In this document: positions 20,779 through 29,543 of the stretch, one piece after another
Layout: every line of letters starts with the position of its first letter
Position numbering within the stretch: the stretch's first letter is position 1
Made by a program: the position numbers and the translations under genes
NCBI RefSeq assembly: GCF_014489075.1
Contig: NZ_JACTGR010000001.1
Span: 868,001-932,000 of the forward strand
Reading direction: 5' to 3'
Source of the DNA: Sphingomonas sp. JC676
GTDB lineage: Bacteria > Pseudomonadota > Alphaproteobacteria > Sphingomonadales > Sphingomonadaceae
DNA length: 64,000 bases
The notes under the pieces: model-generated
Told to the model about the DNA's origin: nothing
What the model saw: the letters and a program-made list of their open reading frames with translations, nothing else
The model's database searches: none

Positions 20779-21582
20779 ATGCTGCTCGCGGTCGATGTCG
20801 GCAACACCAATGTCGTCTTCGCTTTGGTCGATCCTGGATCAAGTCCGGGACAGGCTGCCCAGATCCACGCGCGCTGGCGGATCGCCACCGATCCCCGCCG
20901 CACGGCGGACGAATATGCCGTCTGGCTCAGCCAGCTGCTGAGCCTCGAGGGCTATGGGCGCCAGGACGTGACTGCGGTGATCGTCGGCACGGTGGTGCCG
21001 CGCGCACTCCACAACCTCCAGGTGCTCAGCAGCAAATATTTCGGCACCGAGGCGGTGATCGCAGGGCAGGGCGCGGCCGAATGGGGCTTCCAGCTCCATG
21101 TCGAGGAGCCGGGCAATCTCGGCGCCGACCGCGCGCTCAACGTGATCGCGGGGCATGCCCGGCATCCCGGCGACCTGATCATCATCGATTTCGGGACGGC
21201 GACGACCTTCGACGTGGTCGATTATCAGGGCGCCTATAAGGGCGGGATCATCGCGCCGGGCATCAACCTGTCGCTCGACGCGCTCGTCACCGCCGCCGCC
21301 AAACTCCCCCGGATCGCGATCGAGGCGCCGCGGAGCAACAGCGTGATCGGCCTCAACACGATCGACCAGATGCATATCGGCATCTATTGGGGCTATATCG
21401 CGATGATCGAGGGGCTGGTCGCGCGGCTGAAGACCGAGGTTGGCCGCCCGCTCAAGGTGATCGCGACCGGCGGCCTCGCCACTTTGTTCGAGAAGCAGAC
21501 CGATGCCTTCGATGTGATCGAGGACGATCTGACCATCCAGGGGCTGGCGATGCTGTGGGGGCGTACCCATATCAATTCGTGA
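20779..21582 (+). CDS. coaX: Type III pantothenate kinase
   Basis: A 267-residue ASKHA-fold kinase that phosphorylates pantothenate, the first step of coenzyme A synthesis. Visible motifs are [11 protein letters not shown] (phosphate-1 loop, Asp6, Asn9), [11 protein letters not shown] and [17 protein letters not shown] 20779 is preceded by AGGAG. It follows birA by 15 bases, keeping two cofactor genes together. Confidence 0.95.
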   Translation: MLLAVDVGNTNVVFALVDPGSSPGQAAQIHARWRIATDPRRTADEYAVWLSQLLSLEGYGRQDVTAVIVGTVVPRALHNLQVLSSKYFGTEAVIAGQGAAEWGFQLHVEEPGNLGADRALNVIAGHARHPGDLIIIDFGTATTFDVVDYQGAYKGGIIAPGINLSLDALVTAAAKLPRIAIEAPRSNSVIGLNTIDQMHIGIYWGYIAMIEGLVARLKTEVGRPLKVIATGGLATLFEKQTDAFDVIEDDLTIQGLAMLWGRTHINS

Positions 21583-21618
21583 CGCGGCACCCGCTTTGGC
21601 GCAGAAATGGCCACATTG

Positions 21619-21641
21619 TTGCGGGGCCGCAATTTTCTTTC
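21619..21641 (+). terminator. Possible rho-independent terminator after coaX
   Basis: A short stem TTGCG-GGGC-CGCAA is followed by TTTTCTTTCTT. The stem is only five base pairs but the pyrimidine/T-rich tail fits. It would end the nuo-birA-coaX transcript before rnj. Confidence 0.4.
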
Positions 21642-21701
21642 TTACCTGTTGCCGTCCGGCCTGTCCGCTGACGGCGCTCTCCATGATTCGATAGGAACTC
21701 T

Positions 21702-23339
21702 GTGAAACCTGGCAACGAACTCCTCTTCCTGGCGCTTGGCGGCTCGGGCGAGATCGGCATGAACGTCAATCTCTATGGCACCAAGGGCAAGTGGCTGATG
21801 GTCGATTGCGGCATCACCTTCGGCGATGCGAACTATCCCGGCATCGACGTGATCCTGCCCGACCTCCAGTTCATCGAGGAGCGGCTAGACGACCTGCTCG
21901 GCATCGTGCTGACCCATGGCCATGAGGATCATATCGGCGCTTTGCCCTATCTGGCGGGCGAACTGAACGTGCCGCTCTATGCCACCCCGTTCACCGCCGG
22001 GCTGATCCGCGGCAAGCTCGAGGAAGAGGGCATCGAGGAGCGCATCGAGCTCAACGTGGTCGACGAGGAAGGGCCGTTCGACATCGGGCCATTCACGATC
22101 ACCTACAAGCCGCTGGCGCATTCGATCCCCGAGGGCAATGCGGTGCTGATCGAGACGCCCTATGGCAAGATCTTCCACACGGGCGACTGGAAGCTCGACG
22201 AGGCCCCTTCGCTGGGCGGCGCATCGACCGCGGCGGAGCTGACCGCTATCGGCGACCAGGGCATCCTCGCTCTGGTCTGCGATTCGACCAATGTGTTCAA
22301 TCCCGAGGCTTCGGGGTCCGAGGCCGAGGTCCGCAAGGGGCTGGACGAGGTGATCGGGGCGGCGAAGGGCCGCGTGCTCGTCACGACCTTCGCCTCCAAC
22401 GCTGCCCGGCTCCAGACGCTGGGCGAAGTGGCGCAGGATACCGGGCGCGAGCTCTGCGTCGCCGGCCGCTCGCTCGACCGGATCATCCGCGTCGCCAAGG
22501 CGACCGGCTATCTGCGCGATTTCCCCGAGACGATCGATTTCGAGACCGCGATGACGCTGCCGCCCTCGCGCGTGCTGATCGTCGCGACCGGCGGGCAGGG
22601 CGAGCCGCGTGCCGCGCTCAACCGCATCGCCGAGGGCAGCCATGTGCTGAAGGTCCATCCGGGCGATACCGTCGTCTTCTCGTCGCGCCAGATCCCGGGC
22701 AACGAGATCGCGATCGGCAAGATCATGAACACGCTGGCCGGGCTGGGCGTCGAGCTTATTACCGATCGCCAGGCCTTCATCCACGTCTCCGGCCATCCCG
22801 GCCGCCCCGAGCTCGCCGAGATGTACAAGTGGATCCGGCCCGAGATCCTCGTGCCCGTCCATGGCGAGGTTCGTCACATGTACGAGCAGGCGCGGTTCGG
22901 GCTGTCGCAGGGCGTGCCCAAGGCAGTTAACCAGGTGAATGGCGACATCGTCCGGCTGGCGCCCGATGGCCCGCAAAAGGTCGGCCTGGCGACCGTGGGC
23001 CGGCTGGTGCTCGATGGCGACGTGATCCTCCCGGCCGACGGCGCGACCATGAACGAGCGGCGCAAGCTGGGACTTTATGGCCAGATATCGGTCGCGGTGG
23101 CGATCAGTTCCAAGGGCAATTTGATCGGGCGCCCCGTCGTGCGCGTCGAGGGCGTGCCGGTGGAGGAGGATCGTGACGATTTCCTCGACGAAGCCGCCGA
23201 TGCCGCCGCCGAAGCGGTCAAGAAGGACAGCCGCGACCGCGAGAAATTGCGCGAGAGCCTGCGCCTCGCGGTGCGCCGCGTCGCGACGCGCTACACCGGC
23301 AAGAAGCCGGTGGTCGACGTGCTGCTGATCGAGGCCTAA
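21702..23339 (+). CDS. rnj: Ribonuclease J (metallo-beta-lactamase/beta-CASP family)
   Basis: A 545-residue RNase J, a 5'-3' exo- and endonuclease for mRNA and rRNA processing. The beta-lactamase motif is intact: THGHEDHIGAL (His72, His74, Asp76, His77), followed by TGDWKLDEAP. The beta-CASP part has VCDSTNVFN, VLVTTFASNAARL and the final VHGEVRHMYEQ histidine. The C-terminal ~100 residues match the RNase J extension. Start GTG 21702 with AGGAACT upstream. Sphingomonads use RNase J beside RNase E-type decay. Confidence 0.94.
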   Translation: MKPGNELLFLALGGSGEIGMNVNLYGTKGKWLMVDCGITFGDANYPGIDVILPDLQFIEERLDDLLGIVLTHGHEDHIGALPYLAGELNVPLYATPFTAGLIRGKLEEEGIEERIELNVVDEEGPFDIGPFTITYKPLAHSIPEGNAVLIETPYGKIFHTGDWKLDEAPSLGGASTAAELTAIGDQGILALVCDSTNVFNPEASGSEAEVRKGLDEVIGAAKGRVLVTTFASNAARLQTLGEVAQDTGRELCVAGRSLDRIIRVAKATGYLRDFPETIDFETAMTLPPSRVLIVATGGQGEPRAALNRIAEGSHVLKVHPGDTVVFSSRQIPGNEIAIGKIMNTLAGLGVELITDRQAFIHVSGHPGRPELAEMYKWIRPEILVPVHGEVRHMYEQARFGLSQGVPKAVNQVNGDIVRLAPDGPQKVGLATVGRLVLDGDVILPADGATMNERRKLGLYGQISVAVAISSKGNLIGRPVVRVEGVPVEEDRDDFLDEAADAAAEAVKKDSRDREKLRESLRLAVRRVATRYTGKKPVVDVLLIEA

Positions 23340-23348
23340 AGCCGCGCC

Positions 23349-23621
23349 ATGCAGTGGAAGTCGGCGCTCGCGATCTATGTCCTGTTCTGGGCCTTCTCGG
23401 TCTTCCTGGTGCTGCCCTTCGGGGTGCGCACCAGCGAGGAGGCGGGCGTGCCTCTGGTGCCGGGGCAGTCGCCGAGCGCGCCAGCCAATTTCAGCATGAA
23501 GCGCATCGCGATCCGCACGACGATCGTCGCCACGACGCTTTTCGCGATCTTCGCGCTGAACTATAATTATGGCTGGGTGACGCCCGACATGCTCGACTGG
23601 GTGCATCCGAGCCCGCGATAA
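23349..23621 (+). CDS. DUF1467 family small membrane protein
   Basis: A 90-residue protein with two helices (ALAIYVLFWAFSVFLVLPFG and IVATTLFAIFALNYNYGW), separated by the conserved loop GVRTSEEAGVPLVPGQSPSAP. This arrangement is that of the DUF1467 family, typical for alphaproteobacteria and often near prolyl-tRNA synthetase genes; function unknown. It begins nine bases after rnj. No proS follows inside this window. Confidence 0.85.
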   Translation: MQWKSALAIYVLFWAFSVFLVLPFGVRTSEEAGVPLVPGQSPSAPANFSMKRIAIRTTIVATTLFAIFALNYNYGWVTPDMLDWVHPSPR

Positions 23622-23765
23622 GACCGCGCATCTGCCGGATCTGCGGCCACTTGCGGCCCAAGGAAGTTGACACGGTTGACACCTGCTATGTCGAAAAACC
23701 TTCCTTCCCGAATTTTGCGGGTCGAGCGGTAGCTGGTTACCCTAAAGTCACAAGAGTCACGGGTT

Positions 23766-23795
23766 CCTCGCGCGCGAGCGCACGCGCGCGCGAGG
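23766..23795. repeat. Strong GC hairpin
   Basis: CCTCGCGCGCG pairs perfectly with CGCGCGCGAGG around an eight-base loop (AGCGCACG). There is no T-run on either side, so it is unlikely to be a classical terminator. Alternating CG runs could also adopt Z-form DNA, which is only a possibility. Confidence 0.6.
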
Positions 23796-23922
23796 CCGCA
23801 TCGTAGCTGGATAATATTCGCGATGAGAAAGAGCCCGCCGAGGATTGCGGGCCAAATCCTACATTGCAAGCTGTGGCTGTTTGCGAATTGCGGCGCCTGT
23901 CTGACGCCCTTTCTATCTTTCA

Positions 23923-24028
23923 GTCACCCCGGCCTTGTACCGGAGTCCACCCATCCGTGAGCGAGCCGCTAGAGCCTTGAACCTCTCGCCAAGTTGCGCA
24001 GTGGACCCCGGCACAAGGCCGGGGTGAC
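23923..24028. repeat. Bipartite REP-like repeat (family 2, CCTTGT-loop subtype)
   Basis: Left unit GTCACCCCGGCCTTGTACCG, right unit CCCCGGCACAAGGCCGGGGT followed by GAC, in opposite orientation about 60 bases apart. It shares the outer GTCACCCCGG with the other family-2 repeats, but the loop reads CCTTGTRCC instead of CGAAAGC. Confidence 0.75.
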
Positions 24029-24099
24029 AATGAGGCTATGGCAGCTAACAATCCAGTTCCGGTCGTTCCGCGCCTCACCATAATTGCCCGCCGTGGCGC

Positions 24100-24555
24100 T
24101 TACGAAACCCACATCCGCTTTGGCTGACTCACTCGCTTCCAGATGCCACGCTTTCGTTCGTAGCGCACTTGGAAACCCGCGCCGCAGAGACCATTGCAGG
24201 TAAAGAAGTAAGACACCCGAGCGGTTCGCCCATCCGGTGAAATTTTTGGCACATCCAAGCCGAAAATCGTCACGGGATTTATCGAAGTCAAATCTGCCTT
24301 ACGGGCAATTTCAGCTCTTGATGCGGTCCGCACATGAACGGGAAGCGATTTCAGTAGGTCCGGGCACAACGTAAAGATCGATGGGCCGTTCTCTTCAGCC
24401 CCCGGATCCACTAGGATTTCATTGCCTGCCGAATCCCCGGAAGGCGCCAAATCAGCCAGTACAGCTTGCGCAAGGGCGCACTCCGCCTTTGTTCTGGCGT
24501 CAGGGCCAGGCTTTGCCGATGCTGCGCTTAGCGCTAGTGCCATCAGTACGATCAT
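24100..24555 (-). CDS. Hypothetical secreted protein, less GC-rich than neighbours
   Basis: A 151-residue protein if translation begins at the ATG at 24555, which has AGGAACGGCAC upstream and gives a short signal-like start MIVLMALALSAASA; a longer reading from 24684 has no such support. The C-terminal half has YFFTCNGLCGAGFQVRYERK, with two close cysteines, and a basic end. No family recognised. Base composition is clearly less GC-rich than in flanking genes and it stands alone between repeats, so it may be acquired. Confidence 0.45.
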   Translation of the reverse strand: MIVLMALALSAASAKPGPDARTKAECALAQAVLADLAPSGDSAGNEILVDPGAEENGPSIFTLCPDLLKSLPVHVRTASRAEIARKADLTSINPVTIFGLDVPKISPDGRTARVSYFFTCNGLCGAGFQVRYERKRGIWKRVSQPKRMWVS

Positions 24556-24720
24556 GTGCCGTTCCTGAAATACATGTGCGATCCCAGGGATTACCGTCGC
24601 TGCCTTGCCAAGTCGAGGTCGATGCCTGGCGCACCAAGCGCTCTTGATCAGTTCCCCAAAAACTGCCGGACCACTTTCCACCACTAGCGGACCTTCCGCC
24701 TACAACAGCCTCCGGAAGGA

Positions 24721-27012
24721 TCAGGTCCGCAGCCGCTCGATCGCCTGGGCCAGCGCCACGTAGAGCTTGCCCATGTCCGATGAGAGCAGGGTCACGCCCA
24801 GCGGCGAACCGTCGCGCAGCACCAGGATCTGGCGGAGCATCGCCTCGAAATCGTGGATGTAGCGGTTCACATTCTCGCGGAAATCATCGTCATTGTCATA
24901 GAGCCGCGCGATCTCGCGGGTTTCGCCGGGATCGAGGAGCCGCACCGCGCGGCGGGTGAAGACGCCGCGATCGCCCTTCAGATACGCCGTCCAGGCGCTG
25001 TCGCTGACTTCGGTCGAGAAGGCCTTGGTGATGTCGATCGACGACGAATTCATCGCCTCGATCAACAGCGAGACGCGGCGGGCGAAGGATTCGCTGTCGC
25101 CCTTCTCGCGTTCGTCGCGCGCTTCGTCGATCCTGGCCTCCACCTTGGCAGTGGTCTCGGCGATCAGGTGCATCTGGTGCGACAGTCGCTCGGAGGCCTG
25201 GGTCGCGGCGTTGACCGCGGCTTCGGTGGTCTCAGTCAGTTGGGCGATTTCCCGGCGCACCGAGCTATCGATCGCGCGCTTGAGCGCGGTGCCGCTCGCT
25301 TCCTCGATCGCGCGCGCCGCGGTGGGGGCGATCATCGAAAGCGTCTCGCGGGCGTGATCGGCGGCGGCGGCCGACGTCTCGCGGACGCGGACCAGCGCCT
25401 CGACCAGCTGCGGCGCGGCCGATTCGGCGAAGCGCTGGGTAGTGGCGATCGTCTCGTCGACGATGCGGCCGAGCGATTCGGCCTGGTCGCCGCCGGTCGC
25501 CAGCGTCTCGAGTAGCGAGGCCTGGGTCTTGGCGAGCGTGTCGCGTTGCTTCGAAACCACGTCGGCGATCGCTTCGATCGCTTCGTGCGTGCTTTCGGCG
25601 GCGGTGACGAGCGCGAGCAGCTCGGGCTTGGCGCCCGCGACGACCTGGCGGCTGGCGGCGATGCGCGCGTCGAGGCGGGCGAGCGCCTCGGGCAGCGTCT
25701 CGTCGATCTCGCGCGCGGAGGCGTCGAGCGCGGTGAGCAGGTCTTCCGACGTGCCGATCACGGTGCGGGCGGTACTCTCACCGGTGCGCATCGCCTCGGT
25801 CATCGCGTCCATCGACTGATGGAGCACGCTGATCGAGGAGGAGAGCGCCTGGGTGCGGTCCATGCCGGAGGCGTGGAGCACCTGCAGCTCGCGGTCGAGC
25901 CGGTCGACGCCGCCTGAAAGGCCGGCGAACAACGCGTCGCCGCGGCCCTGTTCCTCTTCGAGCCGTATCGAGACGCGCATGATCGCGTCTTCGATCATGC
26001 CCATGCGCTCGCCCAGCGCCTCGGCGCTGTCGCGGCCGGCGCGGTCGAGCGCGGCCTGGTTGGCGCCGAGCATCGCCAGGATCGCCTCGCCCTGCGTGGC
26101 GATGCTCTTGCGGGCCTCGTCCACCGCCTCGGCGGCGCGATCGAGCACGCTGTCGACCGCAGTCGACATCTCGCCGGTGACCTGTTCGAGCCGCGAGCTG
26201 GCGGTTTCGCTGGTCGCTTCCATCCGCGAGATATGCGCGGCGAGGCGCTCGGCGGCGCCGCTGGCGATCTGATCGGCCTCGCGGCCGCGTTCGCTGAGCG
26301 CAGTAAGCTGGGTGTCGAGCGAGGCGGCGCGCTGGCTGGCGAGTAGCCCGGCGGCATCGACGCGCTCGGCCATGCCGCGCATCTCGTCATGCGCCTTGGG
26401 CAGCGAGGAAAGCACGATCGAGACGCGCCGCTCGGCTTCCGAGGTCGCGTCGTTGAGCGCGCGCGTGCTCACATCGAGCGTGCGCGACTGTTCACCGACA
26501 TCCTGCGCGACGCGGCCGATCCGCTCGGCGGCGCGGTCGCCCATCGCGATCATCACCGTGGTCTGCTCGGCGAGCGCGACGCGATTCTCTTCGATCTTGC
26601 GGGCAAGCATGGCGACGGAGCGCTCAAGACTGGCGGCTTCGGCCCGCATCATGCGCGCGGTCATGCCGAAGCGACGCGCCTCGGCGGCACTGGTGCGCAG
26701 CGAGAGCAGATAGAGGATGCCGATCAGCGCGGGCGGAATGCAGAGCGCGGCGACAAGCTCGATCAGCGCTACGGGCTCGAGGCCCGCGCGAATCGAGGGA
26801 AGAGCGAGCCAGAGCATCGTGCCGAGCCAGGCAGCGGATACGAGCAAGGCGAGGGTGGGGGCCAGCCAGCCGAATCGGCGGGTGGGCACCTCTTCTTCGT
26901 CGTCTTCGAACTCCATGACAGCGACCGGCTCGGTCGTATCGACCAATACCAGTTCGTCTTCGACTGCCGCATTCGGCGCGGGCGCGGCTTCGGCCGAGTT
27001 TCCCCCAATCAT
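24721..27012 (-). CDS. Membrane-anchored long coiled-coil protein (TipN-like architecture)
   Basis: A 763-residue protein. Residues 1-45 are acidic and disordered (MEFEDDEEE); two helices follow at about 49-71 and 81-104. Residues ~110-640 are almost continuous Ala/Glu/Arg-rich coiled coil with heptad character, and the last ~120 residues look globular (TAYLKGDRGVFTRRAVRLLD, FEAMLRQILVLRDGSPLGV). This layout resembles polarity or chemoreceptor-like scaffolds such as Caulobacter TipN, but sequence identity cannot be shown here. It lies divergent from an Hpt-like gene. Function is inferred only as an envelope or polar scaffold. Confidence 0.6.
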   Translation of the reverse strand: MIGGNSAEAAPAPNAAVEDELVLVDTTEPVAVMEFEDDEEEVPTRRFGWLAPTLALLVSAAWLGTMLWLALPSIRAGLEPVALIELVAALCIPPALIGILYLLSLRTSAAEARRFGMTARMMRAEAASLERSVAMLARKIEENRVALAEQTTVMIAMGDRAAERIGRVAQDVGEQSRTLDVSTRALNDATSEAERRVSIVLSSLPKAHDEMRGMAERVDAAGLLASQRAASLDTQLTALSERGREADQIASGAAERLAAHISRMEATSETASSRLEQVTGEMSTAVDSVLDRAAEAVDEARKSIATQGEAILAMLGANQAALDRAGRDSAEALGERMGMIEDAIMRVSIRLEEEQGRGDALFAGLSGGVDRLDRELQVLHASGMDRTQALSSSISVLHQSMDAMTEAMRTGESTARTVIGTSEDLLTALDASAREIDETLPEALARLDARIAASRQVVAGAKPELLALVTAAESTHEAIEAIADVVSKQRDTLAKTQASLLETLATGGDQAESLGRIVDETIATTQRFAESAAPQLVEALVRVRETSAAAADHARETLSMIAPTAARAIEEASGTALKRAIDSSVRREIAQLTETTEAAVNAATQASERLSHQMHLIAETTAKVEARIDEARDEREKGDSESFARRVSLLIEAMNSSSIDITKAFSTEVSDSAWTAYLKGDRGVFTRRAVRLLDPGETREIARLYDNDDDFRENVNRYIHDFEAMLRQILVLRDGSPLGVTLLSSDMGKLYVALAQAIERLRT

Positions 27013-27095
27013 CCGGCATGTTTAACACATTTGTCAGCGCGTCCAATACTCGTGGTGAAACGAACGGTTAACGCCCGTCGGGTATCTCTTTCGGC

Positions 27096-27389
27096 ATGGC
27101 GTATGATCCTGGTGCAATCGATGCGACGCTGGCGGCGGCGGTGGGCGACGAGCCCGCGCTGATCGCCGAGCTGCGCGAGGCTTTCCTCGAGAGCGTGAAG
27201 CGCGGCGTGGATGGCCTGCGCGCGTCGAAGGGCCCCCAGGAATGGACTGCGGCAGCGCTGCGCCTGAAGGGACTGGCCGCCAGCTTCGGCGCCGTGCGGC
27301 TGATGGCGCTGGCCACCGAGGCCGCCAATGCGACCGCGGGAGACAGCGCAGTGCTCCGCCGCCTGGAACGGGCCGTCGAGCGGCTCTGA
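27096..27389 (+). CDS. Hpt-like domain protein lacking the phospho-acceptor histidine
   Basis: A 97-residue, all-helical protein with the shape of a histidine phosphotransfer domain. The Hpt core motif AHxLKG is AALRLKGLAASFGA (residues 53-66), so Leu55 stands where the phosphorylated His would be. The following Gly/Ala pattern and length agree with the family. It may bind a response-regulator receiver without passing phosphate, or be a structural relic. The gene is divergent from the coiled-coil gene, with 83 bases between starts. Confidence 0.6.
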   Translation: MAYDPGAIDATLAAAVGDEPALIAELREAFLESVKRGVDGLRASKGPQEWTAAALRLKGLAASFGAVRLMALATEAANATAGDSAVLRRLERAVERL

Positions 27390-27432
27390 GCCGCTGCCCG
27401 CGTCTTGTACAATCCGCCGGTGTGTTATATGA

Positions 27433-27456
27433 ATCACTCACCTGGTGGGGAGTGAT
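27433..27456 (+). promoter_or_regulatory. Hairpin over the ribosome binding site of the next gene
   Basis: ATCACTC (27433-27439) and GAGTGAT (27450-27456) form a seven-base stem with a ten-base loop. The right arm includes part of GGGGAG, the likely ribosome binding site for the ATG at 27461, so folding could mask it. TTGTAC and TATATG (16 bases apart) just upstream are a possible promoter. Confidence 0.35.
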
Positions 27457-27460
27457 GTGG

Positions 27461-28351
27461 ATGCGTGCGCGTTTGTTTGGTCCGGGCCTGGTGGTGGCGC
27501 TGCTGGTCTCGGCGAACGCCGGCGCACAGGAGGCCCCGGCAAAGCCGCAGGACGAAGGGATCGTCGTCACCGGCCAGCGCGAGGTGCCACCCGCCGTTGC
27601 GAAGCACTATGTCGGCCAGATCAGCTCGAGCATCGATGGGCAGCTCACCCAGTTCCGCGAGCCAGTCTGCCCGCTCGTGATCGGCTTCGCGCCGCAATAT
27701 AACCAGATCGTCGCGCAGCGCATCCGGACGGTTGCCGCCGATGCGGGCGTCAAGGTCGCCAAGGAGAAATGCCGGGCGAACCTGGTGCTGATGATCGCCA
27801 AGGACGCGGATTCGCTGGTGAAGGCGATGCGCACCAAGACGCCCAATCTGTTCGAGGGCGTTGCCGACGGCGATCTCAAGCGCGCTTTCGAGGACGGGCC
27901 GGTCCATGTCTGGAACACTACCGAGCTTCGCAACGAAGACGGCCAGGCGATGGGGCATTCGGATTCGGAGGGCGGCAGCGCCTTCGCCAATGTGCTGAAC
28001 GTGAAGAGCGCATCGATCATCGAATTGCCGACCCAGCGCGCGATCATCGGTTCGATGGTGGTGATCGATGACGACGCCACGCTCGGCAAGACGCTGACCC
28101 AGATCGCCGATTATGCCGCGATGCGGGCGCTGGCCGGGGCCCGGCCGCCGCAGCAGGGCGTCCAGACCGACACGATCCTGACATTGTTCGATCCCGACGC
28201 CACCGCGCCGCTTTCGGTGACGTCGGTCGACCGATCCTATCTGCAGGGCCTGTACGACACGCGGCCGACGGCCCGCGGGATCAGCGCGAAGAGCCGGATC
28301 GCGAGCCGGATCGTCAAGGATGCCAAGGAACGCAGCGGCGCGAAGGACTGA
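27461..28351 (+). CDS. Secreted protein with IVVTGQR signature (unknown function)
   Basis: A 296-residue protein. The signal peptide is RLFGPGLVVALLVSANAGAQ; right after it comes DEGIVVTGQREVPP, a motif seen at the mature start of sphingomonad TonB receptors. The rest (QFREPVCPLVIGFAPQYNQI, KEKCRANLVLMIAKD) does not look like a barrel and is probably periplasmic; two cysteines could pair. ATG 27461 is preferred because GGGGAG is eight bases upstream; ATG 27455 and GTG 27452 are alternatives. Such proteins are common and unassigned in sphingomonads. Confidence 0.6.
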   Translation: MRARLFGPGLVVALLVSANAGAQEAPAKPQDEGIVVTGQREVPPAVAKHYVGQISSSIDGQLTQFREPVCPLVIGFAPQYNQIVAQRIRTVAADAGVKVAKEKCRANLVLMIAKDADSLVKAMRTKTPNLFEGVADGDLKRAFEDGPVHVWNTTELRNEDGQAMGHSDSEGGSAFANVLNVKSASIIELPTQRAIIGSMVVIDDDATLGKTLTQIADYAAMRALAGARPPQQGVQTDTILTLFDPDATAPLSVTSVDRSYLQGLYDTRPTARGISAKSRIASRIVKDAKERSGAKD

Positions 28352-28356
28352 GTGCT

Positions 28357-29535
28357 CTAGTGCTTGCGGCTGAGCTCGCGCATCGCGTCGTCGAGCCCGG
28401 CCAGGGTCAGCGGATACATCCGGTCGTTCATCAGCTCGCGCAGGATGCGGACCGACTGGGTATAGCCCCATTGCGCCTCTGGCAGCACGTTGAGCCAGAC
28501 CGCGGCGGGATAGGTGTTGGTCATGCGCTGCATCCACACCGCGCCGGCTTCCTCGTTGAAATGCTCGACCGAACCGCCGGGATGGCTGATCTCGTACGCG
28601 CTCATCGAAGCGTCGCCGACGAAGATCAGCTTATAGTCGTGGCCGTATTTGTGGAGGATGTCCCAGGTCGGCGTGCGCTCGGTGAAGCGGCGCTTATTGT
28701 CCTTCCACACGCCCTCGTAGAGGCAGTTGTGGAAATAGAAGAATTCCAGGTTCTTGAACTCGCTGGTCGCCGCGGAGAACAGCTCTTCGCAGAGCTTGAC
28801 GAACGGATCCATCGAGCCGCCGATATCGAGGAAGAGCAGCAGCTTGACCGCATTGTGCCGCTCGGGGCGCATATGGACGTCGAGCCAGCCCTGGCGCGCG
28901 GTGCCGTCGATCGTCGCGTCGATGTCGAGCTCGTCGGCGGCGCCTTCGCGGGCGAAGCGGCGCAGGCGACGTAGCGCGACCTTGATGTTGCGCGTGCCCA
29001 GCTCGCGGGTGCTGTCGAGATTCCGGAACTCGCGGCCTTCCCACACTTTCAGCGCGCGGCCGTGCTTGCTTTCGCCGCCGATGCGGACGCCCTCCGGGTT
29101 GTAGCCCGAATTGCCATAGGGCGAGGTGCCGCCGGTGCCGACCCACTTGCTGCCGCCCTCATGGCGCCCATGCTGCTCCTCGAGCCGCTTCTTGAGCGTC
29201 TCCATGATCTCATCCCACGAGCCGAGCGCCTTGATCGCTTCCATCTCCTCGGGGGTCAGGAACTTCTCGGCGACGGCCTTGAGCCAATCCTCGGGGATGT
29301 CGGCGGGGGCGACGCCGTAGGTGGTCGCGATCCCCTTGAAGACCTTGGCGAAGACCTGGTCGAAGCGATCGAGCAGCCCCTCGTCCTTCACGAAGGTGGC
29401 GCGGGCGAGATAGTAGAAGGCCTCGGGCGTGCGATCGATCACGTCGCGATCGAGCGCTTCCAGCAGGATCAGATGCTCCTTCAGACTGGCGGGGATGCCC
29501 GCGGCGCGCAGCTCGTCGAGGAAGGAGAAGAACAT
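28357..29535 (-). CDS. VWA-domain protein of the CoxE type (MoxR partner)
   Basis: A 392-residue protein. The first ~200 residues are helical (MFFSFLDELRAAGIPASLKE); the C-terminal half is a von Willebrand A-like domain with the metal site LLFLDIGGSMD at about residue 235. CoxE-like proteins work with MoxR AAA+ ATPases as chaperone or metal-insertion pairs. A MoxR gene lies 2.5 kb upstream on the same strand, separated by three genes. Start at the ATG at 29535; a longer reading of the same frame runs antiparallel over the next gene and is not real. Confidence 0.85.
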   Translation of the reverse strand: MFFSFLDELRAAGIPASLKEHLILLEALDRDVIDRTPEAFYYLARATFVKDEGLLDRFDQVFAKVFKGIATTYGVAPADIPEDWLKAVAEKFLTPEEMEAIKALGSWDEIMETLKKRLEEQHGRHEGGSKWVGTGGTSPYGNSGYNPEGVRIGGESKHGRALKVWEGREFRNLDSTRELGTRNIKVALRRLRRFAREGAADELDIDATIDGTARQGWLDVHMRPERHNAVKLLLFLDIGGSMDPFVKLCEELFSAATSEFKNLEFFYFHNCLYEGVWKDNKRRFTERTPTWDILHKYGHDYKLIFVGDASMSAYEISHPGGSVEHFNEEAGAVWMQRMTNTYPAAVWLNVLPEAQWGYTQSVRILRELMNDRMYPLTLAGLDDAMRELSRKH

Positions 29536-29543
29536 GGCCCCTT

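Larger units (their letters stand above)
23622..24099. other. Gene-free stretch with tandem octamers, a GC hairpin and a REP pair
   Basis: No convincing gene in 478 bases. From left to right it holds a near-tandem GTTGACAC-G-GTTGACAC at 23666-23682, a short repeat AGTCACAAGAGTCACG near 23745, a strong hairpin at 23766-23795, and a REP-like inverted pair at 23923-24028. Two TTGACA boxes could be -35 elements, but no well-spaced -10 box follows. It separates the plus-strand rnj block from a minus-strand unknown gene. Confidence 0.6.

Noticed and set aside
23923-24028. REP pair as a simple terminator of the DUF1467 transcript
   Set aside because: It lies 300 bases downstream, has no T-run, and belongs to a dispersed repeat family.
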